Assembly: GCA_910578575.1 (NCBI GenBank)
Contig: CAJTQP010000012.1
Span: 1 to 48,046, forward strand
Reading direction: 5' to 3'
Length of the DNA stretch: 48,046 bases
From: an uncultured Oscillospiraceae bacterium
Lineage (GTDB): Bacteria; Bacillota; Clostridia; Oscillospirales; Oscillospiraceae
Shown here: positions 32,347 through 40,846 of the stretch, one piece after another
How positions within the stretch are numbered: the first letter of the stretch is position 1
How the letters are laid out: the number at the start of each line of letters is the position of its first letter
The notes under the pieces: generated by a model
Database searches by the model: none
The model's input: only the letters and a program-made list of their open reading frames with translations
Told to the model about the DNA's origin: nothing
Program-made: the position numbers and the translations under genes

Positions 32347-34527
32347 CTATTTCAGATATTTCTTTAATTTGAACGTAACCACCTGAATATCAATCGGTTT
32401 TGCCAAATGGTCATTCATACCGCAGGCCAAGCACCTTTGAATATCCTCTGAAAACGCATCGGCGGTCATGGCGATGATCGGAAGGTCTGCGTCCGCCCGC
32501 TCCAGCCCCCGAATGGCCGCGGTGGCCTCGTAGCCGTCCATAACTGGCATCCGCACATCCATGATGATCGCGTCATAGTACCCAAGCTGGGATCTCCTGA
32601 ATTTTTCCACACAGATTTCCCCGTTTTCGGCCCAATCCAACTCCAGCGCAAGGACGGAAAGCAGTTCTCTTGCCACTTCCCAGTTGAGCTCGTTGTCCTC
32701 TGCCAATAAAATGCGTTTCCCCTTCAGTACCACATCGCCTGCACCTTCCGCCCCGCCTGCCGCCTCCGCGGCCGTGTCGTGGGGCGCAAGGGCCCGTTCC
32801 AGGTCGAGCACAACATGGAACTCGCTGCCCTGACCCTGTTCGCTGCGGACGGAGATCGTTCCGCCCATGGCGTCCACGATATACTTGGTGATCGCCATGC
32901 CCAGCCCAGACCCCTCTGTCTTCCGGACCCGCTTGTTGTTCTCCCGGCTAAAAGACTCAAAGATCACCGCCTGATACTCCTTGGACATCCCGATGCCCGT
33001 GTCGCGCACCAGGAAGTGGGTGCGCACCAGGGAAGTATCCTCCGGCAATTCCTCCTGATACACAATCACCTGAACAGAGCCCTTCTCCGGGGTGAATTTA
33101 ACGGCGTTCCCCAGCAGATTGATCAACACCTGATTCAGCCGCACCCCGTCGCAACACACATATTCCGAAAGGATTTCCCGGAAAACTGCGTTGAACTGCT
33201 GGTTTTTGGCTGCGATCTGGGGCTGCATGATATTGACGATGCTGTCCATGGCCTCTCTCAGGGACATCGGCTCCACATTCAGCGTCATTTTGCCGCTCTC
33301 TATCTTGGAGATATCCAGCACGTCGTTGATCAGCCCCAGCAAGTGCTTGCTGGACAGTGCGATCTTACCCAAGTAATCCCGAACCTGTTCCGGATTGCTT
33401 GTATTGTCCAGAGCCAGGGAGGTCATACCGATGATGGCGTTCATGGGCGTGCGGATATCATGGCTCATACTGGACAGAAATTCCTGTTTTGCCCGGTTGG
33501 CCTGTTCCGCCTCTTTCCGCGCCGCGTCCATCTCCACATTCATGCGCTTGAGTTCAGATACCTGATCCCTGAACAGCTTGAAGTACCGGAAGAACAGGTA
33601 GAGGAGCATGGCGATCACCGCGAAGGAGGCGGCGTAGACCATGGTGAGCCAGCGCTCCCCCATGCCAGAGATGGCAGTATCCAACCCCTCAAAGGGAAGC
33701 ACCGTCACCAGATACCACTCGCAGTAGGGGAGATTGGTGCAATAAATATGGTGGCGTGAGCCGCCGTTTCTTATAATGGTAGAGAAATCTTCGCCGGCAT
33801 CCATGGCAGCCTTCATCTGCTGGATGTAGGCTGCCGCCTCCACATTATCCTGCTCATGAAAGATATTGTAAAGCCTTTCAAAATAGTTTTCGTGGGTATC
33901 CCCCTCGTTCCCGACAACATAACTGCCGTCATCCCGGACCACAAAGGAATAGCTCAGCGACTTGTCCGAATCCAGGAACAAAACCTCCCCCATGTATTGG
34001 GTGGAGAGTCCCACCACGATGGCAAGGCTGTCGCTGCCGTCGGACATGGGATACTCACAGGGGACGCCGAACAAAATCACCCCATCGCCGTCCCTGCCGG
34101 TGCCGGAGGCCGCTTTGCGCTCCCCGTTGCGCAGGCTCTCCAAAAAGGACTCCGGGTGGTTGAGCTCCACAGGATCACCAAAAATCATTTCGATCTCCCC
34201 GTCGGGCGAGTATAGGGCGGCGCACAAGAAACGCCTTGCCTTTGCGCCGTATTCGATCTCCTCCCGCGTTCCATAGGCGGACTCCCCATCCGCTGCCGCA
34301 ATGTGCGCGATAGACTCCGCCATGGTCAAGCGGAGCTCAATGATCGTCTCAAAGTGCAGTGACACCTGCTCGTTCATGCCCGCCATATAGGCGGTGCCGA
34401 CCTCCTCGATCGTGTTTTCGCTCATGTTGTGAATGGACGATCCCAGGGCGTAAAACACGAAAACCGTCAAACAAATGATTACCACGATGCTGATTTTCAA
34501 GGATTGCGGCAAAGCTTTGTTTTTCAT
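32347..34527 (-). CDS. Membrane hybrid histidine kinase with receiver
   Basis: 726 aa from ATG 34527 (ACAGGT just upstream; an earlier in-frame ATG at 34566 lacks a ribosome site). Transmembrane helices near residues 11-29 and 295-315 flank a Cache-like extracellular sensor. The kinase part has H356 in SSMSHDIRTPMNAI, followed by an HATPase domain (DTGIGMS, GSGLGMAI). The C-terminal receiver has D657 in IIMDVRMPVMDGYE. No Hpt or DNA-binding response regulator is encoded nearby, so its output partner is elsewhere. It follows a second hybrid kinase after 57 bases. Confidence 0.93.
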   Translation of the reverse strand: MKNKALPQSLKISIVVIICLTVFVFYALGSSIHNMSENTIEEVGTAYMAGMNEQVSLHFETIIELRLTMAESIAHIAAADGESAYGTREEIEYGAKARRFLCAALYSPDGEIEMIFGDPVELNHPESFLESLRNGERKAASGTGRDGDGVILFGVPCEYPMSDGSDSLAIVVGLSTQYMGEVLFLDSDKSLSYSFVVRDDGSYVVGNEGDTHENYFERLYNIFHEQDNVEAAAYIQQMKAAMDAGEDFSTIIRNGGSRHHIYCTNLPYCEWYLVTVLPFEGLDTAISGMGERWLTMVYAASFAVIAMLLYLFFRYFKLFRDQVSELKRMNVEMDAARKEAEQANRAKQEFLSSMSHDIRTPMNAIIGMTSLALDNTSNPEQVRDYLGKIALSSKHLLGLINDVLDISKIESGKMTLNVEPMSLREAMDSIVNIMQPQIAAKNQQFNAVFREILSEYVCCDGVRLNQVLINLLGNAVKFTPEKGSVQVIVYQEELPEDTSLVRTHFLVRDTGIGMSKEYQAVIFESFSRENNKRVRKTEGSGLGMAITKYIVDAMGGTISVRSEQGQGSEFHVVLDLERALAPHDTAAEAAGGAEGAGDVVLKGKRILLAEDNELNWEVARELLSVLALELDWAENGEICVEKFRRSQLGYYDAIIMDVRMPVMDGYEATAAIRGLERADADLPIIAMTADAFSEDIQRCLACGMNDHLAKPIDIQVVTFKLKKYLK

Positions 34528-34584
34528 ACCTGTTCCATCTCCGCGATTTTTTATGATTTGTGCCATCTGCGTGCAGGCGCTGCC

Positions 34585-36768
34585 CTAACTGCGCCGCAGC
34601 CTGCCCATCACTTGGAACATTCTGCGCACGTCCACCGGCTTTGCCAAATGTTCATTCATCCCCGCGTCCTTTGCCAGCGCGACGTCCTCTTCAAATGCGT
34701 TTGCCGACAGCGCAATGATGGGGACTGTTTTCGCGTCCGTCCGCGCCAAAGCGCGGATCATCCGTGTCGCCTCGTATCCGCTCATCACCGGCATCATCAA
34801 ATCCATCAGGATGCAGTCAAATGTTCCCAGAGCGGACGCTGCAAAGGCGTCCACAGCGGCTTTCCCATTGTTTGCGGTCACGACCTGCGCGCCTGCGTCC
34901 CGCAGCATGAACTCCACAATTTCACAGTTGATCTCATTATCCTCCACCAAAAGGACCTGCATCCCGGCAATATCGTCCCGCGCATCCTGGGCTTCTTCCT
35001 CAGAATCCACCGCTTGTGCCTGATCCACCGGAAAAGACAGCGTGACCTGGACCACACTCCCCTTGCCGGTCCGGCTGTCCACCTGGATGGTCCCCTCCAT
35101 TTGGTCCACCAGCCTCTTTACAATGGACATGCCAAGCCCGGCGCCGTGATAGTTGGTCCTGGCGTCCTGGTGCTCCTGGGTAAAGGGCTCAAAAATGTGG
35201 TCCTTAAACTCTTCTCCAATGCCGATGCCGGTATCTTCAATGACGAAACGGCAGCTTGCCCTCCCCTCATGAAAGGCGGTCTCCTCCGCCCGGACGAATA
35301 CAGAGCCGTTGGGCCGGTTATATTTGAGGGCGTTGTCGATGACACTCATCAAAATCTGCTTTAAGTAGAGTGGATTTCCAATGACCCCTCTGTGCCGCAG
35401 GCCGGAGGTCTCCAGCTCCAGCCGGACCGTCCGCTCCTCCGCCAGAGGGGACAAAACCGTGATGCAGTCCTCCAGCACGGCGCAGAGGTCAAACGGTTCC
35501 TCCACCACCGCCGACCAGCCGCTCTCCAGCCTGCTCACCTGGAGAACATCGTTCACCAAAGACAGCAGATGCTCTGCCGACACGCGGATCTTCTTCCGGC
35601 AATCCCTCTGCCGCTCCGGGTCATCCTGGCTTTTTTCCAAAATGGCCAGCATCCCCAGGATCCCGTTGATGGGTGTGCGCAGGTCATGGGATATATGGGA
35701 GAGAAATTCGCTTTTTGCCGAATTGGCTTGCCCCACCCGATCCAGAAGCTCCATGATGGACTGCTCCTGTTTCTTCCTGGTCACCATGGTCTCCGTGATG
35801 TCCTGGTGGTACCCGCTGAGGCAGGCACCCGGCTTCTGGAAGGTCCTGTCCGGCACACCGCCGCAGCGGACATAGATCTTGCCCAACTCCGGATGGTTCC
35901 AGGGATAGATCACCTCAGAGCGTCCAGCCTTCAAGATCTCCTGGACCGACGCCTGGACCATCTCCACATAGTCCGGATCGATGCGCGCAAACCAATGCCA
36001 GTAGCACGCCTCCGGCCCGATGTCCTCCGGCACGCCCAGGAGGATCCGCATGGTCCGGTCCGCATACATCCTGGGCTGGCAGCCCTCCTCCAGCTCAATG
36101 GTCCAGATCCCGGTCCTGGCCCCCTCCAGGATCCCTTCCAGGCTCTGTCTCCCCTCCAGATAGCTGCGTTTTTGCAGCTCCCGGAACAGATTGCGCCGCT
36201 TCAGCGCGGATACGATAAAGTACGCCGCCGTCTGGAGCATATTCGACGTGTATTCCAACGCCTTTGCCGGGGGATTGTCTACGCCGTAAAAGCCGATGAT
36301 CTGTTTCCCATCGTACAGGGGGACCACCACAAGGGAGTGGATGCCCTGCCGCGTCAGCTTCTCGTACTGAAGGGGCTCCACCTCCCGAATATCCTCCACG
36401 TTCTTAATGACGATATGTCCCCCAATGCTGAAATTCTGATACCAACTGGCGCATACCTCCGGGGGGACATTTTGAAGGTTCTCCTGTTCCGGCTCCACGC
36501 CATCCGCCACCCACTCATAGGTGTTGTCGTCGCCGCCGGACTCGTTCTGCTCAAATATATAGGTCCGCTCCCCCTTCAGGGCTTTCCCCAGGTGCTCCAG
36601 CAATACCTCAAGGGATTGATCCGGGGTCTCCGCCAACAGAGCGACACGAAGGCCCTCGTTGATGATGGCCTCCAGATTTTGAACGCTCTGCATGCCGCTG
36701 TGCTGCTCGTATGTCTCGATCATCGGAGCGCCTTCTCCGGCCAGCAAACGTTCCCCTGCATGATCCAT
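34585..36768 (-). CDS. Cytosolic GAF/PAS hybrid histidine kinase with receiver
   Basis: 727 aa from ATG 36768 (GCGGAGG upstream). No membrane helix. A GAF domain (about 40-190), a PAS-like domain (about 205-330), HisKA with H361 in SHISHDLRTPINGI, HATPase (DTGIGIG, GAGLGMSIV), and a receiver with D656 in CILMDLMMPVMSGYE. It senses an internal signal, whereas its operon partner senses outside; both have the same H-to-D core, so they may act in one phosphorelay. Confidence 0.93.
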   Translation of the reverse strand: MDHAGERLLAGEGAPMIETYEQHSGMQSVQNLEAIINEGLRVALLAETPDQSLEVLLEHLGKALKGERTYIFEQNESGGDDNTYEWVADGVEPEQENLQNVPPEVCASWYQNFSIGGHIVIKNVEDIREVEPLQYEKLTRQGIHSLVVVPLYDGKQIIGFYGVDNPPAKALEYTSNMLQTAAYFIVSALKRRNLFRELQKRSYLEGRQSLEGILEGARTGIWTIELEEGCQPRMYADRTMRILLGVPEDIGPEACYWHWFARIDPDYVEMVQASVQEILKAGRSEVIYPWNHPELGKIYVRCGGVPDRTFQKPGACLSGYHQDITETMVTRKKQEQSIMELLDRVGQANSAKSEFLSHISHDLRTPINGILGMLAILEKSQDDPERQRDCRKKIRVSAEHLLSLVNDVLQVSRLESGWSAVVEEPFDLCAVLEDCITVLSPLAEERTVRLELETSGLRHRGVIGNPLYLKQILMSVIDNALKYNRPNGSVFVRAEETAFHEGRASCRFVIEDTGIGIGEEFKDHIFEPFTQEHQDARTNYHGAGLGMSIVKRLVDQMEGTIQVDSRTGKGSVVQVTLSFPVDQAQAVDSEEEAQDARDDIAGMQVLLVEDNEINCEIVEFMLRDAGAQVVTANNGKAAVDAFAASALGTFDCILMDLMMPVMSGYEATRMIRALARTDAKTVPIIALSANAFEEDVALAKDAGMNEHLAKPVDVRRMFQVMGRLRRS

Positions 36769-36859
36769 ATACCTGTCCTCCGCTTTCTTCTCACAGCTTC
36801 GTTTCAAATGTCAGAAAATTCTTGATATAATACCAAATTTCACCTAATCGTGTCATGAA

Positions 36860-36894
36860 AAAAGCCTTGAAAACGTGATGTTTTCAAGGCTTTT
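36860..36894. terminator. Strong terminator, bidirectional
   Basis: Fifteen-pair stem (36860-36874 with 36880-36894) with A-run and T-run flanks. It ends the tRNA transcript on the minus strand. Confidence 0.85.
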
Positions 36895-36900
36895 CATTGT

Positions 36901-36976
<76 letters not shown>

Positions 36977-37077
36977 ATCGCTGTTGTGCCTCACCCTTGA
37001 GGCAAGACATATATTATCAGATGGGGGGGCGTTTGTCAAGGAAAAATCCGAAATTTTTTCAAAAAATATCGAAAATC

Positions 37078-37233
37078 TTAACGGCTCATACTATCGAAGA
37101 TATTTTCCACGTTCCGGGCGGTGCGGTTGATGGTCCGGCGGAGCTTGCGCTCGTTGGCTTTCATACGAATCCCCATCACCGTGCCGGCGGCCATGCCCAC
37201 GACGAGTCCGGTGCAAAATCTGTCACAGCACAT
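37078..37233 (-). CDS. Small hypothetical protein (51 aa) with N-terminal membrane segment
   Basis: Too short for standard ORF finding. AAAGGAGG lies 8 bases before ATG 37233. The sequence starts MCCDRFCTGLVVGMAAGTVM (a short Gly/Ala-rich hydrophobic segment) and continues as a basic helix (KANERKLRRTINRTARN). The layout recalls small YtxH-like membrane proteins, but the family is not certain. Confidence 0.75.
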   Translation of the reverse strand: MCCDRFCTGLVVGMAAGTVMGIRMKANERKLRRTINRTARNVENIFDSMSR

Positions 37234-37305
37234 GAAAAGGCCTCCTTTCCGTGAATTTGTCTCATGGAGACAGGCTTAGTGTGTCCCTCTTTGACGGAAA
37301 ATTCG

Positions 37306-37334
37306 TTGCTAAAATTTGCGGGAACATATATAAT
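37306..37334 (+). promoter_or_regulatory. Promoter of phosphatase/GNAT-ygiQ operon
   Basis: TTGCTA (37306-37311), 17-bp spacer, TATAAT (37329-37334). Confidence 0.75.
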
Positions 37335-37368
37335 AATGAAAAATGATACCCAAATCGGAGGAGAGAGC

Positions 37369-38535
37369 ATGACCACACTTTACTTGATCCGGCACGCGGA
37401 AGCGGAGGGGAACCTCTACCGCCGTATCCACGGCCAATACGACAGTCTCATTACCGACAACGGCTACCGGCAGATCGCGGCCCTAGAGAAGCGCTTTGCC
37501 GATGTACCCATTGACGTGGTGTACTCCAGCGACCTCTTCCGCACCATGACCACCGCCCGCTCCATCACCGTGCCCAAGCACCTGCCCCTCAACACCAGGG
37601 CTGACCTACGAGAGCTGAGCATGGGTACCTGGGAGGACCGGAGCTTCGCTGGGGTGGACCGCAGCGACCGGGAGATGATGCGCCTCTTTTCCGCCAGCTC
37701 CCCGGCGTTCCGGGCCCCTGGCGGGGAGAGCTTACAGGAGGTCCGGACGCGGGGGGCCAAGGCCATTCTGGACATCGCCGCCCATCACCCGGACCAGACG
37801 GTGGCGGTATTCGCCCACGGGACCCTCATCCGCAACACCCTGGCGGAGCTCACAGGCATCCCCCCGGAGGACATTGGGAAAATGGGGCACAGCGACAACA
37901 CCGCCGTAGCCTGCCTGGAAGTGGAGGACGGCCAGGCCCGCGTCGTCTACATGAACGACAATTCCCATTTGCCTCCGGAGCTGTCCACCTTGGCCCAACA
38001 GCACTGGTGGAACAAGGCGGACAAGGAGCGGGACGTCAACCTCTGGTTCACAGCCCCGGAGAACCGGCAGGACTGGGCCTTTTACCAAAGCTGCCGGGAG
38101 GAGGCCTGGCGGAACCTCTATGGCCAGTTGGACCGCTACGACGGCAAGGGCTTCCTGGAGGAGGCCCAACGGGTGGCGAAAAAACACCCCAAGAGCTTGT
38201 CCATCGCCATGGACCGGAAGGAGCCGGTGGGCCTGTTGCAACTGGACCCGGAGCGCTCCAGTAGAGAGAAAAAAGGTTACATCTCCTTCCTATATCTGGT
38301 CCCCGCCCTGCGGCGCAAGCACTGCGGGGTGCAGCTCATCGGCAAGGCAGTGAGCATCTACCGTCCCCTAGGCCGGGAATCCCTGGAGCTGGTCTGCTCT
38401 GAGTCCAACGGCCCTGCCCTGGCCTTTTATGAAAAATACGGCTTCCGCCCCACCGGCAGTACTCCTGGGGCCTACGGGACCCTGTATACCATGGAAAAAT
38501 ACATCGGCTACCGCCAGCCGGAGGCGCTGTCGTGA
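37369..38535 (+). CDS. Histidine phosphatase fused to GNAT acetyltransferase
   Basis: 388 aa. Residues 1-205 are a histidine phosphatase (phosphoglycerate-mutase type) with LIRHAEAEGN (H9 is the phospho-acceptor), ELSMGTWEDR, and the second His in VFAHGTLIRN. Residues about 250-385 are a GNAT domain: YISFLYLVPALRRKHCGVQL, then NGPALAFYEKYGFRPTG. The in-frame joint is continuous with no stop. CGGAGGAG precedes ATG 37369. The stop overlaps the ygiQ-like start by GTGA. The substrates are unknown; a repair or metabolite-proofreading role is only a guess. Confidence 0.88.
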   Translation: MTTLYLIRHAEAEGNLYRRIHGQYDSLITDNGYRQIAALEKRFADVPIDVVYSSDLFRTMTTARSITVPKHLPLNTRADLRELSMGTWEDRSFAGVDRSDREMMRLFSASSPAFRAPGGESLQEVRTRGAKAILDIAAHHPDQTVAVFAHGTLIRNTLAELTGIPPEDIGKMGHSDNTAVACLEVEDGQARVVYMNDNSHLPPELSTLAQQHWWNKADKERDVNLWFTAPENRQDWAFYQSCREEAWRNLYGQLDRYDGKGFLEEAQRVAKKHPKSLSIAMDRKEPVGLLQLDPERSSREKKGYISFLYLVPALRRKHCGVQLIGKAVSIYRPLGRESLELVCSESNGPALAFYEKYGFRPTGSTPGAYGTLYTMEKYIGYRQPEALS

Positions 38536-40451
38536 AGGGAGAATTTCTGCCCATCTCCCTAGAGGAGATGCACCAGCGGGGCTGGTATTACTATGACTTC
38601 CTCCTCATCACCGGGGACGCCTACGTAGACCACCCCTCCTTCGGCACCGCCATCATCAGCCGCCTGCTGGAGGCGGAGGGCTACCGGGTGGCCATCCTGG
38701 CCCAGCCCAACTGGAGGGACCCGGAGGCCTTCACCGCCTTGGGCCGGCCCCGCTACGGGGTGCTGATCAACGGGGGGAACATCGACTCCATGGTGGCCCA
38801 CTATACCGCCGCCAAAAAGCGCCGCCACGACGACGCCTACTCCCCCGGCAACCGGGCAGGGCTGCGTCCGGACCGGGCCACCATCGTCTACGCCAACCGG
38901 GTGCGGGAGGTGTACGGGGACATCCCCATCGTCATCGGCGGCTTGGAGGCCTCCCTGCGCCGCTTTGCCCACTATGACTACTGGGAGGACAAGGTCCGCC
39001 GTTCCATCCTCTTCGATGCCCAGGCGGACCTGCTCACCTACGGCATGGGGGAGCGGGCCACCAGGGAGATCACGGCCCTCCTGGCCAAAGGAACACCGGT
39101 GGGGGAGATCACCGGGGTCCGGGGGACCTGCTTCGCCGCCCAAAGCCCCGACGCCTGCGGCTTTCCCGCCGTCCAGGTGGCCCCTTATGAAGCAGTGGCT
39201 TCCAACAAAAAAGCCTACGCCCAGGCCAACCTGGTGGAGTACGATGAGCACGACCCCATCCGGGGCCGGGCGGTGATCCAGCCCCATGGGGAACGCTACC
39301 TCATCGTGAATCCCCCGGCCATGCCCCTGAACACCCAGGAGCTGGACGCTGTGGCAGAGCTCCCCTACCAGCGGCTGCCCCATCCGGTGTACGACAATCA
39401 GGGGGGCGTGCCCGCCATTGAGGAGGTGCGCTTTTCCGTCATCCACAACCGGGGCTGCTTCGGGGCCTGTAAGTTCTGCTCCCTGGCCTTCCACCAGGGG
39501 CGGATGGTCACCTCCCGCAGCCATGAGAGTATCCTCCGGGAGGTGACGGCCCTGACCCAGGCGCCGGACTTTAAGGGCTATATCCACGACGTAGGCGGGC
39601 CCACAGCCAACTTCCGCCGTCCCTCCTGCAAGCAGCAGCTTACCCACGGCTTGTGCAAAAAACGGGACTGTCTGGCCCCCACCCCCTGCCCCAATCTGGA
39701 CGCCGACCACCGGGATTATTTGCAGCTTTTGCGCAAGCTCCGGGCCATCCCTGGGGTGAAGAAGATCTTCATCCGCTCTGGGATCCGCTTTGACTACCTG
39801 CTCAAAGACCCCAACGGGGAGTTTTTCGCGGAGCTGGTAAAACACCACATCAGCGGCCAACTGAAGGTGGCCCCGGAACACTGCGTGGGCCATGTGCTGG
39901 ACGCCATGGGCAAGCCCCATATCGGGGCCTATGAGCGCTTCCAGGAAAAGTATCAGCGGCTGAACCAGAAATATGGGAAGAACCAGTTTTTGGTGCCCTA
40001 TTTGATGTCCTCCCACCCAGGCAGTACCCTAAACGACGCCATCGCCCTGGCCCAGTGGCTGAACAGAACCGGCCGCCAGCCAGAGCAGGTCCAGGACTTC
40101 TACCCCACCCCCGGCACCCTCTCCACCTGTATGTACTATACCGGCCTGGACCCCCGGACCATGGCGCCGGTGTACGTCCCCCGCAGCCCCCATGAGAAGG
40201 AACTCCAGCGGGCCCTGCTCCAGTGGAAGCGGCCGGAGAAACGGCGGCTGGTGATGGAGGCCCTCCACAAGGCCGGGCGGGGGGACCTGGTGGGCTATGG
40301 CCCCGATTGCCTCCTGCGCCCGGTGCGTACCCCCAAGGGACAGGATGCCCCCAGAGGCCAGGGCAAAGGCAAAGCCAAGGAGGCCCGGCGCACAGCATCC
40401 CAAGGCAAAAAAACACCCAGGAAAACTGGGCGGGGTGGGAGACGGAAATAA
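38532..40451 (+). CDS. YgiQ-family radical SAM protein
   Basis: 639 aa from GTG 38532, with GGAGG 8 bases before. The radical-SAM motif C309-x3-C313-x2-C316 (GCFGACKFCS) binds the 4Fe-4S cluster. The N-terminal half has the family's YDFLLITGDAYVDHPSFG and VIGGLEASLRRF. The last about 40 residues are a Lys/Arg/Gly-rich tail, unlike the core. YgiQ proteins lack a firmly assigned reaction. Translation is coupled to the phosphatase-GNAT gene by a four-base overlap. Confidence 0.93.
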   Translation: MKGEFLPISLEEMHQRGWYYYDFLLITGDAYVDHPSFGTAIISRLLEAEGYRVAILAQPNWRDPEAFTALGRPRYGVLINGGNIDSMVAHYTAAKKRRHDDAYSPGNRAGLRPDRATIVYANRVREVYGDIPIVIGGLEASLRRFAHYDYWEDKVRRSILFDAQADLLTYGMGERATREITALLAKGTPVGEITGVRGTCFAAQSPDACGFPAVQVAPYEAVASNKKAYAQANLVEYDEHDPIRGRAVIQPHGERYLIVNPPAMPLNTQELDAVAELPYQRLPHPVYDNQGGVPAIEEVRFSVIHNRGCFGACKFCSLAFHQGRMVTSRSHESILREVTALTQAPDFKGYIHDVGGPTANFRRPSCKQQLTHGLCKKRDCLAPTPCPNLDADHRDYLQLLRKLRAIPGVKKIFIRSGIRFDYLLKDPNGEFFAELVKHHISGQLKVAPEHCVGHVLDAMGKPHIGAYERFQEKYQRLNQKYGKNQFLVPYLMSSHPGSTLNDAIALAQWLNRTGRQPEQVQDFYPTPGTLSTCMYYTGLDPRTMAPVYVPRSPHEKELQRALLQWKRPEKRRLVMEALHKAGRGDLVGYGPDCLLRPVRTPKGQDAPRGQGKGKAKEARRTASQGKKTPRKTGRGGRRK

Positions 40452-40466
40452 AACGCAAATTCTCCC

Positions 40467-40495
40467 TTGTAATTGCCGGGGAGACGTGGTATAAT
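40467..40495 (+). promoter_or_regulatory. Promoter of candidate antisense RNA
   Basis: TTGTAA (40467-40472), 17-bp spacer, TATAAT (40490-40495), starting 16 bases after the ygiQ stop. Confidence 0.75.
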
Positions 40496-40501
40496 GCCAA
40501 T

Positions 40502-40589
40502 GTGGAACATAAGGATTGCGAGTACTGTCCATGGATTCACAACCAAAAGAACCCCCGGAGAGTCGTGACCTCTCCGGGGGCTCTTTTTT
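40502..40589 (+). ncRNA. Candidate small RNA (about 90 nt) convergent with peptide gene
   Basis: A consensus promoter fires about 50 nt before a strong terminator; no ORF with a ribosome site lies between. The RNA runs towards the 3' end of the 32-aa peptide gene on the other strand and shares its terminator, so the two transcripts are complementary at their ends. This is the layout of type I antitoxin RNAs such as RNAII of the par locus. Confidence 0.6.
40552..40589. terminator. Shared bidirectional terminator
   Basis: Perfect 11-bp stem (40552-40562 with 40570-40580) with TTTTTT on the plus side and TTCTTTT on the minus side. Confidence 0.85.
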
Positions 40590-40603
40590 GCCAGGGGCGT
40601 GCT

Positions 40604-40702
40604 TCACTGGGCCTTGTCGCCGTGACGGTCAAGCCGCTTGCAAACGAAATAGCTTAAGACGTTTGCTCCTACCGCCACAAGAAAAGCGAGTACTATATCC
40701 AC
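40604..40702 (-). CDS. 32-aa hydrophobic peptide, possible type I toxin
   Basis: GTG 40702 is preceded at 8 bases by AGGAGGGGGG, an unusually strong ribosome site. The peptide reads MDIVLAFLVAVGANVLSYFV as one membrane helix, then a short basic/acidic tail (CKRLDRHGDKAQ). Size, helix and charged tail are as in Fst/Ldr-type membrane toxins, though I cannot assign a named family. It has its own promoter and is convergent with the RNA at 40502. Confidence 0.7.
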   Translation of the reverse strand: MDIVLAFLVAVGANVLSYFVCKRLDRHGDKAQ

Positions 40703-40748
40703 GGGCTCACCCCCCTCCTGCTGACAGGATAAGTAGGCCAGCACCGTC

Positions 40749-40777
40749 AGTATACCAGGATTCGACAAGGTACGCAA
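40749..40777 (-). promoter_or_regulatory. Promoter of the 32-aa peptide gene
   Basis: On the minus strand: TTGCGT (40772-40777), 17-bp spacer, TATACT (40749-40754), giving a 5' leader of about 40 nt. Confidence 0.7.
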
Positions 40778-40800
40778 GCATGTTCGGGAAATCAACGGCA

Positions 40801-40844
40801 AAAAGCCCGCCGAAGCTGTCAATCGACGCTTCGGCGGGCTTTTT
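40801..40844 (-). terminator. Terminator of nitronate monooxygenase-like gene
   Basis: AAAAGCCCGCCGAAGC (40801-40816) pairs with GCTTCGGCGGGCTTTT (40828-40843), with A- and T-runs. Confidence 0.85.
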
Positions 40845-40846
40845 GC

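Noticed and set aside
38559..40016. Long minus-strand ORF of about 485 codons opposite the YgiQ gene
   Set aside because: The YgiQ frame has the radical-SAM motif and full family length; the opposite frame is Val/Gly/His-rich with no domain.
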